Counted from the first letter of the stretch, positions 8,689-16,644 are shown. The stretch is 37,056 nucleotides of DNA from Planctomycetaceae bacterium (GCA_021298315.1 JAJTFC010000022.1:1-37056), one strand, 5' to 3'. The notes: a model not told the origin generated them from the sequence alone. A program made the numbers and translations.

Positions 8689-8865
8689 ATGCCAAATGAA
8701 CGTGCAACCGAATTGCGTCGACGCAGACATCGTAAAGCCAAACTCACGAGGCTCAAGCGACGAATTGAGAAGGCCAGCAAGTCAGAAAAGGGTGTCATCG
8801 CTGCGAAAGTCCGTAGACTCAGTCCCGGCGCCGAACAACTCTTGGCCGATTGGAAAGTCTCCTAA
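8689..8865 (+). CDS. Small Arg/Lys-rich protein, DUF6800-like
   Basis: A 58-aa frame starts at ATG 8689, six bases after a good ribosome binding site (AAGGA), and stops at 8863-8865. The protein opens MPNERATELRRRRHRKAKL and continues with further Lys/Arg-rich helix, then ...KVRRLSPGAEQLLADWK. From memory this resembles the small planctomycete proteins called DUF6800, which share an N-terminal ELRRRRHRKxKL block and a mid Arg-rich helix; I cannot check this by search. The charge suggests a nucleic-acid or ribosome partner but no function is known. The gene ends 18 bp before the epimerase gene and probably leads the plus-strand operon to 13628. Confidence 0.72.
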   Translation: MPNERATELRRRRHRKAKLTRLKRRIEKASKSEKGVIAAKVRRLSPGAEQLLADWKVS

Positions 8866-8883
8866 TCGCTTTGACCGCCTATC

Positions 8884-10053
8884 ATGCACGTGCTGATCAC
8901 CGGTGGTTGCGGCTTTGTCGGCTCGTGCCTTGCCAAGTTCTTTCTGAGTCAAAACGACGACAGGCAAATCACCAGCAGGATCAGCCACCCTGGAGAGCTT
9001 AGATTTCCGGAGCCTTATCGAGTAACGCTAGTTGATAACTTGATGAGGCCCGGGAGCCAGACCAACCAAGCCCCTTTAGAATCTCTCGGGGCTCATGTGC
9101 TTATCGGGGATCTTCGGGATCGGGCTTGGGTAGAGACTCTACCTAAATGCGACTGGGTTATCGATTGCGCAGCAAACCCAAGCGTCCTGGCTGGACTTGA
9201 GAATTCGAACCACTCGCCAAGTGCATCTCAACTGCTGGTGGATCATAACCTCGGGGGAACAGTTCACCTACTGGAGTATTGCAAAAGACATTCCGCAGGA
9301 ATGGTTTTGGTCAGTTCGTCTCGTGTTTATTCGATCGATCAACTCAACAAGATTCCTTATCGCTTGACGGATTCTCGACTTGCCATCGATTGGGATCAGC
9401 TTGAATCCTCCTGCAAGATCGAAGGACTTTCTCGCAAGGGGATCTCGGAGGGTTTCAGTGTTGAGCCACCTTTGTCACTCTATGGCACAACTAAACTCGC
9501 ATCGGAATGGTTGGCAAGAGAGTACTCCAGGGCGTTTGGCTTTCGGCTATGGATCAATCGCTGCGGTATTTTGGCAGGGGCAGGGCAATTCGGTAAAGCA
9601 GACCAAGGAATCATCGCTTATTGGATGCATCGTTATCTTTATAGACATGGGCTATGCTTCATAGGACTCCAGGGCACAGGTGCTCAGGTTCGCGATTGCA
9701 TGCACCCGGACGACCTAGCTCGGCTGATCCAAATGCAGATTCACAGCCAGCCGAGTGACAAACCCACGACGGTCAACGTCTCGGGAGGCTTAGATTCGGC
9801 CTTCTCCTTGATGGAACTTCACCGATGGTGTGAGCAGCGTTGGGGCCAGGAACTCAGTGAGCCCCGGCCCAATGTGGAGCGGGTCGAACAACCTCGGCCT
9901 TACGACGCTCCCTGGATCGTTCTAGATTCTGATCTCGCTCATAAAACCTGGGATTGGACCCCGATCCATGATCGCTTGTCGATCTGGAATGAAATCGCCA
10001 AGCATGCTGAAGAAAACCCTCACTGGCTACAAATCTCTGGCGCCTTGGATTAA
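8884..10053 (+). CDS. NAD-dependent epimerase, CDP-paratose 2-epimerase-like
   Basis: 389 aa of the extended short-chain dehydrogenase/epimerase family. The Rossmann loop GGCGFVGS is at residues 7-14, the catalytic Ser lies in SSSRVYS (144-150), and Y200-GTT-K204 supplies the Tyr/Lys pair. The stretch GISEGFS followed by SLYGTTKLASEWL, NRCGILAGAGQFGKADQGI and QVRDCMHPDDLA is characteristic of CDP-paratose 2-epimerase (tyvelose epimerase) relatives. Those enzymes act on CDP-hexoses for O-antigen; no CDP-sugar genes are nearby, so the real substrate is uncertain. There is an insertion of about 20 residues after the first helix (NDDRQITSRISHPGE). It follows the 58-aa gene by 18 bp and is followed by a hairpin. 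Confidence 0.85.
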   Translation: MHVLITGGCGFVGSCLAKFFLSQNDDRQITSRISHPGELRFPEPYRVTLVDNLMRPGSQTNQAPLESLGAHVLIGDLRDRAWVETLPKCDWVIDCAANPSVLAGLENSNHSPSASQLLVDHNLGGTVHLLEYCKRHSAGMVLVSSSRVYSIDQLNKIPYRLTDSRLAIDWDQLESSCKIEGLSRKGISEGFSVEPPLSLYGTTKLASEWLAREYSRAFGFRLWINRCGILAGAGQFGKADQGIIAYWMHRYLYRHGLCFIGLQGTGAQVRDCMHPDDLARLIQMQIHSQPSDKPTTVNVSGGLDSAFSLMELHRWCEQRWGQELSEPRPNVERVEQPRPYDAPWIVLDSDLAHKTWDWTPIHDRLSIWNEIAKHAEENPHWLQISGALD

Positions 10054-10071
10054 GCTGATTCCTGCCAGGAA

Positions 10072-10090
10072 CGAGAGACCTAGTCTCTCG
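10072..10090 (+). terminator. Intergenic hairpin, possible terminator or attenuator
   Basis: CGAGAGAC (10072-10079), loop CTA, GTCTCTCG (10083-10090) form a perfect 8-bp stem 19 bp after the epimerase stop. It is followed by ATTTCC, not a clean T run, so termination may be partial. It separates the epimerase from the downstream membrane-protein gene in the same orientation. Confidence 0.4.
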
Positions 10091-10126
10091 ATTTCCTAAA
10101 CTTCATTTTTTGCAGAGAAACGTCCG

Positions 10127-10876
10127 ATGAATCCTTACTCAAGTGATCACACTGCAGCCTCCGGTTTCCCTCAAGAACGAGGCGATATCAAGCCGCCGGG
10201 GCTATCTGCAGGTACCATCATTGCAACGATTTTGATGCTGCTCTTTGGATTCTATGGGCTCATGGGTATCCTTGGGCTCGTTGGTAATGCGATCATGCTG
10301 ACCAACGGCAACAATTCGATGCAAACACCTTCGCAGACAACCGACAGCTCGGCACAGCAGGCCGAGGATGCCTCAGGGACGGATGCTGATGGCAAGCCTC
10401 AGATCCAGTCCGAAACCCAAGGTGGATCAAGCAAAACGGTAGCCATGCCGCCAGCATTTCAACCTAGCTTTGCGAATACGATATCCACTTTTGCTTTAGG
10501 CATTTTGGACTTTATCCTCGCGATCCCAATGGTCTTGTGGAGCATCCAAGTCCTTCAACGCAAACGAAGCGCAGCGGTAAAACTCTCGTGGCTTGCCCTG
10601 GGTATGGCCTTACTGACGATCGTCCGGGGTGGCTTAACTTTTCTATTTCTTCCCGAGGTTATGGAGCAAGTCAAAAAGGGGATGCTGGCCGCACAACAAC
10701 AGCAGAGTCCTGGCGGCCAAAATCCACCGCCAGTGGATTTCGATACGATCATGCAAGTCATGACTTCTGTTGGCATGGGATGCATGGGAATCATTTTCTT
10801 GTTTAACTTCCTGGTCTATTTGTTTACCTTTTTCCAACTTCGCAAACCCACGACGTTGGAACGTTTAGACAACTGA
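10127..10876 (+). CDS. Hypothetical four-helix membrane protein
   Basis: 249 aa, not recognised. Four hydrophobic segments are visible: about residues 28-57 (IIATILMLLFGFYGLMGILG), 118-145 (FALGILDFILAIPMVLWSIQ), 150-178 (SWLALGMALLTIVRGGLTFL), and 211-238 (VGMGCMGIIFLFNFLVYLFT). A polar Ser/Gln/Thr-rich linker of about 60 residues sits between the first and second, and a Gln/Pro-rich one before the fourth. The N-terminus (NPYSSDHTAASGFPQE) is polar and presumably cytoplasmic. Similar small proteins with Pro/Gln linkers are common in planctomycetes. It sits 40 bp before coaD, most likely in the same transcript. No function can be assigned. Confidence 0.75.
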   Translation: MNPYSSDHTAASGFPQERGDIKPPGLSAGTIIATILMLLFGFYGLMGILGLVGNAIMLTNGNNSMQTPSQTTDSSAQQAEDASGTDADGKPQIQSETQGGSSKTVAMPPAFQPSFANTISTFALGILDFILAIPMVLWSIQVLQRKRSAAVKLSWLALGMALLTIVRGGLTFLFLPEVMEQVKKGMLAAQQQQSPGGQNPPPVDFDTIMQVMTSVGMGCMGIIFLFNFLVYLFTFFQLRKPTTLERLDN

Positions 10877-10916
10877 ACCTGCAAGCGACCTCTGTGATCC
10901 ATTAGATTGATTGGCC

Positions 10917-11429
10917 ATGGCGAAATTATCCCCTAGAAAAGCCGTTTACACCGGTTCGTTTGACCCGGTGACCCTCGGCCATCTGCACATCATCGAGCGC
11001 TCAAGCGCGCTGTACGAGCAACTGATCATCGGAATCGGGGTGAATCAAGAAAAAAAACCTCTCTTTGAAATCGAGGAACGATTGCGACTCGTCGAGCAGG
11101 TCACGAAGCACTTGCCGAATGTATCGGTCAAATCCTTTGACGGTCTGGCAGTCGATTTTGTTCGTAAACTCGGCGCCAAAGTGATGGTGCGAGGAGTGCG
11201 TCCGTTGACCGATATCGCCGGCGAATTCACGATGATGATGGCCAACCGACAACTCGATGCCGAACTCGAAACGGTCTTCCTGATGGCCGACGAGGAATTC
11301 GTCCACGTATCGAGTAGCCTGATCAAACAGATTGCAAGCTTGGGGCAAGGCCGATCGCTCGAGAAATTCGTACCCGCCGAAATCATCCAACCTCTGATCG
11401 AACGCGTGAAGAACCATCCAGCCCTTTAA
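10917..11429 (+). CDS. coaD: Phosphopantetheine adenylyltransferase
   Basis: 170 aa, the usual size. CoaD transfers AMP from ATP to 4'-phosphopantetheine, the penultimate step of coenzyme A synthesis. The nucleotidyltransferase signature is complete: YTGSFDPVTLGHLHII (T/HxGH type) near the N-terminus, VRGVRPLTDIAGEF (the RGxRxxxDxxxE block that binds substrate), MMANRQL, and EEFVHVSSSLIKQIA as the C-terminal ISSTxVKE equivalent. An in-frame TTG six bases upstream gives two more residues; I chose the ATG at 10917. It sits between the four-helix protein and the aminotransferase (19 bp downstream), likely in one operon. Confidence 0.97.
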   Translation: MAKLSPRKAVYTGSFDPVTLGHLHIIERSSALYEQLIIGIGVNQEKKPLFEIEERLRLVEQVTKHLPNVSVKSFDGLAVDFVRKLGAKVMVRGVRPLTDIAGEFTMMMANRQLDAELETVFLMADEEFVHVSSSLIKQIASLGQGRSLEKFVPAEIIQPLIERVKNHPAL

Positions 11430-11448
11430 TCCACCAAAGGAGCCACGG

Positions 11449-12759
11449 ATGCCCGTTCGACGCCCACTCGGTAGCACGCGCAGTTACGACCCGCTAAGCC
11501 AATTGGTATTTAGCCGTAGCCTCGGAGAATACGTCTGGGATGATCAGGGACATAAGTACCTGGACTTGATCTGCGGGTACTCGGCCTGCAATCTTGGGCA
11601 TGCTCACCCAAGGATCACTGCTGCGATCAGCCAACAGATCTCTGATTTGACATGGGCTCACTCTGGAGAGTCGCTCGAGCGACAGAAACTCGAAGAGACC
11701 CTCGGTGGCTTGTGGGATCAGCAACTCGACTCGAATTTCAATATCAAAAGCACATCGAAGGTTTGGCTCACTGTCAGTGGAGCTCGAGCCATCGAGATCG
11801 CTTGGAAATTAACGCATGCGAAATCTCCCGGTGCCGTGATCCGATTCGACTTGGCCTACCATGGCCGCTCTCTGGCAAGCGCCCATCTTAGCGATACCCA
11901 GCGGTCTGCGGCCATAGATCCCTTTGGGGCACATCAAGAGGTTCGAATAATCCCCTTTCCGCAACACCATCGAGGCTCTTGCAGCCCGCTGCTCGATGAT
12001 GGGTCGTCCAAGTGCGAATCCGAACTTTGTCATGAATGCCAAAGGTGTTTGGAACAGGCCGCAAGGGTTTTCGATCAAGGCCCACTGAAAGCCTCAACCC
12101 TGTTTTTAGAACCGGCAATCGGAGCTCGAGGCTATTACTTCGCCCCTGCAGGTTTCTTTAGGAAATTGGTGAGCATCGCCAAAGAAAGGCAATTGGCTGT
12201 TGTTTGCGACGAGATCCAAATGGGACTCAGACGCACTGGGCCGATGTTTTTAAGCGTTGCACAAGGCTGGAAACCGGATCTGCTTGTCATCGGCAAATCC
12301 TTAGGGGGCGGGATCGCTCCAATCGCCGCTGTGGTTGGGGATCCTCTTTGGATCGATGCGATCGGACCTGGAATCGAATCGGAAACCTTTGCCGGCTATC
12401 CCCTTGCTTGCCGTATCGCCAATGAAACCTTAGGGATATTGCACGAGCCAAATCTCGAATCGGAGATTGAACGCAAAGGCGAATTTTTTCGTAACCTCCT
12501 TCGTCGAGGACTACCAGGCAATAGCAGGGTCGATGGAATCGGCTTGGCAAATTGCATTAGCCTAGAGAACTTCACAAACGCCGGTTCTGCCGCAGCATCG
12601 AGAATCGTTGAGCGACTGGCCGATGAAGGTGTTTTGGTACACCTGACCGGCCCGAATCGAAATCGCATTGCATTGATTCCATCGCTGCTGATCCCTGAGA
12701 CTAGCCTCGTATTTGCAGCCGAAAAAATCACCGATGCGTTCAAAGCCTCAGGTGACTGA
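11449..12759 (+). CDS. Class III PLP-dependent aminotransferase with a Cys-rich insert
   Basis: 436 aa of the class III (acetylornithine / 4-aminobutyrate) aminotransferase family. Seen: GYSACNLGHAHPRI (about 43-56), SGARAIEIAWKLTHA, AYHGRS (136-141), VVCDEIQMGLRRTG with Asp254, and IGKSLGGGIAP in which Lys283 should bind PLP. Residues 178-200 hold five cysteines, including C194-x2-C197-x2-C200, where several relatives have a CYRCPFG...C..C block; this may bind metal or be structural. The amino donor and acceptor cannot be read from sequence. It follows coaD by 19 bp and precedes the site-2 protease by 41 bp, with no pathway partners in view. Confidence 0.88.
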   Translation: MPVRRPLGSTRSYDPLSQLVFSRSLGEYVWDDQGHKYLDLICGYSACNLGHAHPRITAAISQQISDLTWAHSGESLERQKLEETLGGLWDQQLDSNFNIKSTSKVWLTVSGARAIEIAWKLTHAKSPGAVIRFDLAYHGRSLASAHLSDTQRSAAIDPFGAHQEVRIIPFPQHHRGSCSPLLDDGSSKCESELCHECQRCLEQAARVFDQGPLKASTLFLEPAIGARGYYFAPAGFFRKLVSIAKERQLAVVCDEIQMGLRRTGPMFLSVAQGWKPDLLVIGKSLGGGIAPIAAVVGDPLWIDAIGPGIESETFAGYPLACRIANETLGILHEPNLESEIERKGEFFRNLLRRGLPGNSRVDGIGLANCISLENFTNAGSAAASRIVERLADEGVLVHLTGPNRNRIALIPSLLIPETSLVFAAEKITDAFKASGD

Positions 12760-12800
12760 GCCACCTGAGAACCTCCAAAAATCAAGGACACCCCCAAGAC

Positions 12801-13628
12801 ATGTTAGGCGAACCGACTCCAAGCCCCTATGACTGGCGATTCACCCTGATGGGATTCCCGGTTCGAATCCACTGGCTGTTTTGGGTAATCACCGCAGCTC
12901 TTGGCTACAACATGGCCATGGGTGCCAATCAGGCCTTCTCAAGGATCGGTACAACTCCCGGAATTGTCCCGCTGCTGCTTGTATGGATCCTATGCGTAAT
13001 GGCCTCGGTTCTGGTTCATGAACTCGGACACGCCATCGCATTTCGTTACTACGGGATTGAATCGAGTATCGTTTTGTATGCCATGGGTGGACTGGCGATC
13101 CCAACGGCCGGTTTCTCTTTCAACCGATCAGGATTTCGTCGACGCCTGACGCATGCGAATCATGTGGTTATCTCGCTTGCAGGGCCGTTCTTGCAATTCG
13201 CATCAGCTATCGTTGTTGCAGGTTTGGCTTACGCACTGGGATTTTTTGTACCAACGGCAGCCGAGGCGTTCGAATGGCTTAAACCCAACGGGATCTCCAA
13301 CCCTTGGGCCAACGAAGGTCTATCGATCCGCGACCCTTGGACCTTCGCGATCTTCGATTTCTATGTCCTGGTAAGTATTTGGTGGCCCCTGTTTAACCTC
13401 TTGCCAGTCTACCCACTCGATGGGGGACACGTCGTCCAACACACTGCGGCCATCTTGCGCCGTAGCGATGGCTACCAAGAGGCTCACATGATCGGTGCTG
13501 CATTCGGCTTCTTGGTCGCTTGGTGGTTCTTTCAACGCGGCAGCAGCATCAACGCGCTGCTGTTTGTCTCCCTTGCGATGAACAATGTTCAGGCCCTACA
13601 ACGCTTCGGCGGACCTCCAAGATGGTGA
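12801..13628 (+). CDS. Site-2 protease family (M50) membrane metalloprotease
   Basis: 275 aa. The zinc motif H73-ELG-H77 in VLVHELGHAIAFRYYG and the C-terminal LLPVYPLDGGHVVQ (third zinc ligand Asp) identify an M50 intramembrane protease of the SpoIVFB-like type without PDZ or CBS domains. About six hydrophobic segments flank these motifs, including WLFWVITAALGYNM before and HMIGAAFGFLVAWWFFQRG after. Such proteases cut membrane-anchored regulators such as anti-sigma factors or clear membrane proteins; no substrate gene is adjacent, though a membrane anti-sigma factor is encoded at 30995-32299. It is the last gene of the plus-strand run, with a long gene-free stretch behind it. Confidence 0.93.
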   Translation: MLGEPTPSPYDWRFTLMGFPVRIHWLFWVITAALGYNMAMGANQAFSRIGTTPGIVPLLLVWILCVMASVLVHELGHAIAFRYYGIESSIVLYAMGGLAIPTAGFSFNRSGFRRRLTHANHVVISLAGPFLQFASAIVVAGLAYALGFFVPTAAEAFEWLKPNGISNPWANEGLSIRDPWTFAIFDFYVLVSIWWPLFNLLPVYPLDGGHVVQHTAAILRRSDGYQEAHMIGAAFGFLVAWWFFQRGSSINALLFVSLAMNNVQALQRFGGPPRW

Positions 13629-14374
13629 TTTTTGAAAAAAATTTCAAATTTTTTTTCACCGCTAAACCGCGATCCCAAGCCCCATTCCAGCCAGTGCATC
13701 GAGCCTCTTGTGCATCGCTCTAAAGCGACATGCGCAGAGAGAACGATGGGATCCTTGTTGCTTCATGCTGATCAATGACAAGCGTGCTTAAGCGCATAGA
13801 TTTGTTATTGTTTTCAGTGTTGAACGACGGATCACCTAGGAGCGAAAAAGCCCCATCAAAATCGCTTACTCCCAATGTTTTTATTGAAAAAACAAAAAAG
13901 ACAACGCGTTCAAAAACAACAGCCAACATGCACTGCTTAGATGAAAAAACCGTATTTCTTGTTTGGCGATTTCCATTTCCTGCAATCATTCTAAACCGAT
14001 AGATACCCAGGGCTTTTGCCCCGTTTGCATTACGCTCTTACAAGCCGTGTTGGTGGCTTTCTAGTCGGTGCTCCAAGCGACGCGAAACGAATTTCGACGT
14101 AAAAAAATCGTTTCATGTTTGTGGAAAAATTGTCGAAAAGATGTTGCATTCAGTTTCGAGTTTTATACAACTACTCGGAACTATGGTGTCCATAGCCCAA
14201 ACATTCGATCACGTCACGGATCGACAGGCCCAGTGCCCTAGAGGCCAGTGCCAGATCGAAAGTTTGAAGCGAAGGACGTTTTGTTTCGGTTGTCGAGTTC
14301 GGCTCCCAAAGTCTGCTGCTTCGGACCAAAGAGACCGCGACAACCATGGTTTTAGGTTTTTGGAGGACACAATC
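13629..14374. other. 746-bp gene-free region before the histone-like gene
   Basis: This is the longest stretch without a supported gene. Two overlapping frames (13720-13989 minus, 13775-14002 plus) exist but lack ribosome binding sites and recognisable motifs. The sequence is visibly richer in A/T runs than its neighbours, for example around 13635-13660 and 13880-13920. Small hairpins are seen: tcgct/agcga near 13714-13727, cgaaa/tttcg at 14083-14096, and ctatgg/ccatag at 14181-14195. A near-direct repeat ggcccagtgcc / ggccagtgcc occurs at about 14227-14252. It probably holds the promoter and a long leader for the H1-like gene, and could hide a small RNA; nothing matches tRNA, tmRNA, RNase P or SRP RNA. 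Confidence 0.5.
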
Positions 14375-14524
14375 GTGGCCAAGAAGAAAGCTGGAGCAAC
14401 GAAGAAGAAGGTAGCGAAGAAGAAGGCTGCAAAGAAGGCAGCTCCTAAGAAGGCCGCTACCAAGAAGAAAGTAGCCAAGAAGAAGGCTGCTGTGAAGAAG
14501 ACCACGACGAAGACCCCTTCGTAA
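14375..14524 (+). CDS. Histone H1-like Lys/Ala-rich DNA-binding protein
   Basis: A 49-residue frame opens at GTG 14375, eight bases after a strong ribosome binding site (GGAGG at 14362-14366), and ends at TAA 14522-14524. The protein has 22 lysines and 13 alanines. Residues 8-19 and 28-39 are an identical 12-residue repeat (ATKKKVAKKKAA), separated by KKAAPKKA, followed by a Thr/Lys tail. This is the composition of the histone H1 C-terminal tail and of chlamydial Hc1/Hc2-type proteins, which bind and compact DNA without a folded domain. The same frame runs upstream to an ATG at 14141, but that part has no such composition and the GGAGG decides the GTG. A strong terminator follows, so it is probably a single-gene transcript. 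Confidence 0.85.
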   Translation: MAKKKAGATKKKVAKKKAAKKAAPKKAATKKKVAKKKAAVKKTTTKTPS

Positions 14525-14582
14525 TTCCGTTGCTCTTCTAAGAATGACTTCCGATAGCTCGGAGTCTCTTTAAAATCCTTGT

Positions 14583-14617
14583 AACCGCTGAGCGGCTTTA
14601 GCCTCTCAGCGGTTTTT
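14583..14617 (+). terminator. Rho-independent terminator of the H1-like gene
   Basis: AACCGCTGAG (14583-14592) pairs with CTCAGCGGTT (14605-14614) around a 12-nt loop, and five T (14613-14617) overlap the end of the stem. It lies 58 bp after the H1-like stop codon and before the alcohol dehydrogenase start. This is the clearest intrinsic terminator in the window. Confidence 0.9.
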
Positions 14618-14666
14618 CTCATTCTCTCCCAAGTTACCTAGCCTCTTCAAACCACCCGATCGAGCC

Positions 14667-15746
14667 GTGTCTAGCGATTCCCAAGCTGCCCTATTCCACG
14701 GTCCAAATTCCACCTGGGAACTGCGCTCGGCCCCCATCGCCCCAATCTGCGATGGCCAAATCCTTACACGTGTCCTCGCGTGCACCATCTGCGGCAGCGA
14801 TCTACACACGATCTGCGGACGTCGACATGCCCATACGCCCGCTATCCTAGGACACGAAATCGTCGGACAAATCATCGAGCTAAGCCCAACCGCACCTCGA
14901 TACGATATCGCAGGCAATCCGCTGGAACGAAACGACCGGATCGTCTGGACTGTCGTAGCCAACTGTGGCCAATGCTTTTTCTGCCAACACGACCTGCCCC
15001 AAAAATGCCAAAACGGCTACAAGTACGGGCATCAGCAAGTCTCGCAAGACAGTTCATGGCACGGTGGATTCGCAACCCATTGCACCCTCTTGCCCGGAAC
15101 CCAAATCGTCAAAGTCCCCGACCGGGTCGACGACCTAGAAGCCGCGCCGCTGAGTTGTGCTACTGCAACAATTGCCGCTGCCGTGCGGACAGCAAACACC
15201 ATCGAGCATGACTCAGTTCTTGTCATCGGTGCCGGGATGCTCGGGCTGACGGCTTGTGCCTTTTTTAAGACATGCTCGCCCCGGATCCTTTTTTGCATTG
15301 AACCGGATGAACATCGCCGAAGACTCGCCCTACAGTTCGGCGCATCCCATTGCGTAACCCCAAACAGCCTGCAATTATCTCCCGACGATTCCCTATGCCC
15401 GATAGGCTTCGATACAGTGATCGAATGCTCGGGAACCAACGCTGGAACGCTCGAAGCGATCCGGTTGGTTCGGACCGGTGGGCGAATCATCCTCGTCGGA
15501 GCTGTTTTTCCCGCAGATCCTGCTCCAATCGTGATCGAACAACTCGTGCGCAAACATCTTACGATATGCGGAGTTCATAACTATCAAGCCAAAGACCTAA
15601 TCTCGGCCACCGAGTTCATGCACAAGAACAATCACAAGTTCCCTTTCAAACGGCTCGTCGAGCACACATTTCCCCTCGAGCGGATCGAAGATGCTATTCT
15701 TTGCGCTCAGAACCCACAGAATATCCGAGTCGCCATCCTTCCCTAG
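14667..15746 (+). CDS. Zinc-binding alcohol dehydrogenase, HpnZ-like
   Basis: 359 aa, medium-chain dehydrogenase/reductase. The catalytic zinc set is C42-GSD and G62-H63-E64 (AILGHEIVGQI). The structural zinc lobe is CGQCFFCQHDLPQKC (four Cys), and the NAD loop is VIGAGMLGLTA. ACTICGSDLHTICGRR and the PQKC-NGYKYGH region resemble, from memory, the TIGR03366 group named as a phosphonate-catabolism-associated dehydrogenase. No phosphonate gene (phnX, phnW, C-P lyase) is visible, so that role is only a possibility. It starts with GTG and has no obvious ribosome binding site; the H1-like terminator lies about 50 bp upstream. Its last 53 bases overlap the 3' end of the aldolase gene on the other strand. 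Confidence 0.87.
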   Translation: MSSDSQAALFHGPNSTWELRSAPIAPICDGQILTRVLACTICGSDLHTICGRRHAHTPAILGHEIVGQIIELSPTAPRYDIAGNPLERNDRIVWTVVANCGQCFFCQHDLPQKCQNGYKYGHQQVSQDSSWHGGFATHCTLLPGTQIVKVPDRVDDLEAAPLSCATATIAAAVRTANTIEHDSVLVIGAGMLGLTACAFFKTCSPRILFCIEPDEHRRRLALQFGASHCVTPNSLQLSPDDSLCPIGFDTVIECSGTNAGTLEAIRLVRTGGRIILVGAVFPADPAPIVIEQLVRKHLTICGVHNYQAKDLISATEFMHKNNHKFPFKRLVEHTFPLERIEDAILCAQNPQNIRVAILP

Positions 15747-16644
15747 CGGCCTCGACACGACAAAGAATCTCTTTGACCCGAAGGCGATCCTCGGGCCGAA
15801 ATCGATGGAAAGGATCGGCCATAAAATCGTCGCAAATCCCCAACAGCGATGCTCCACACTTGGTTCCTTTGATGAACCTAGAAGCATACTTGCCAATATC
15901 GTAAATCCCCTGCAAGCCATCAATTTGCGAATGCAACGATTCCCAGAGCCGGTCTCCTCGGCGGAACGATTCGTAGAGACTTACAAACAGATTCGGATAG
16001 AGGTTTGCCCCTCCTGCCACTCCGCCGTCGCCCCCCAAAGCAAGCGACTTGGCCAAAAGAGCCTCTGGCCCAATCATAATCGACCACTCAGGGCGCAGCT
16101 TTTTGAGCCCTAGAGCACGCTCGAAATACGCCAAATCGCCACTGCTGTCTTTCAATCCCACCACATTGGAATGCTCGGTCAACTCCTCGAGTGTCTCGAT
16201 CTCAAACCACACCTTTGTCAGCGAAGGAATGTTGTAGAGCATCACAGGCAATGGCAACTGTGGCATCAATTGATCGACATAATACTTCAACTCCGTCTGC
16301 CCAGCAGGAAAGTAGTAAGGGGTCGAGAGAACCAACCCAGCCGCACCGGCCTTTTGTGCGTGTTCAGATAGCCGAACGGTTTCAACAAACGAGGTATCCG
16401 TAATCCCCACCAATACCGGAACGCGACCTGCCGCCATTTCCACTGTTCGAGTGACCACCTCATGCTGCAATCGATGGCTCAGACTCGGTGCCTCGCCGGT
16501 AGTTCCCAAAGCGAACAAGCCATGAACGCCCCCTGCGATCAAATGCTCGACGAGCCTGCCGAGTCCATCGAGGTCCAGCTTATCCCGACTGCTCATAGGT
16601 GTGATCATCGGTGGAATCAATCCCGAAAACATCGGCTGGGTCAT
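15694..16644 (-). CDS. DapA/NAL family aldolase, probably not a true DapA
   Basis: 316 aa, a (beta/alpha)8 class I aldolase of the dihydrodipicolinate synthase / N-acetylneuraminate lyase family. G47-TTGE51, Y137 in YNIP, and the Schiff-base K165 in VVGLKDSSGD are all present. The DapA-specific Arg138, which binds the carboxylate of aspartate semialdehyde (YNxPGRT), is replaced by Leu142 (YNIPSLTK), so lysine synthesis is unlikely and a sugar-acid aldolase or lyase is more probable. Frames extend to 16707; I chose ATG 16644 because GAGAGA lies seven bases before it, while the ATGs at 16650 and 16659 have poorly placed or no ribosome sites. It converges on and overlaps the alcohol dehydrogenase gene. 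Confidence 0.87.
   Translation of the reverse strand: MTQPMFSGLIPPMITPMSSRDKLDLDGLGRLVEHLIAGGVHGLFALGTTGEAPSLSHRLQHEVVTRTVEMAAGRVPVLVGITDTSFVETVRLSEHAQKAGAAGLVLSTPYYFPAGQTELKYYVDQLMPQLPLPVMLYNIPSLTKVWFEIETLEELTEHSNVVGLKDSSGDLAYFERALGLKKLRPEWSIMIGPEALLAKSLALGGDGGVAGGANLYPNLFVSLYESFRRGDRLWESLHSQIDGLQGIYDIGKYASRFIKGTKCGASLLGICDDFMADPFHRFRPEDRLRVKEILCRVEAAREGWRLGYSVGSERKE

Noticed and set aside
12860..12870. ggttcgaatcc, resembling a tRNA T-arm
   Set aside because: It lies inside the site-2 protease gene and no acceptor or anticodon stem can be formed around it.
13720..13989. An 89-codon minus-strand frame and an overlapping 75-codon plus-strand frame in the gene-free region
   Set aside because: Both are short, lack ribosome binding sites and motifs, and exclude one another; treated as non-coding.
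14141..14374. An N-terminal extension of the H1-like protein to an ATG at 14141
   Set aside because: The extension lacks the Lys/Ala composition and the strong GGAGG before GTG 14375 fixes a shorter protein.
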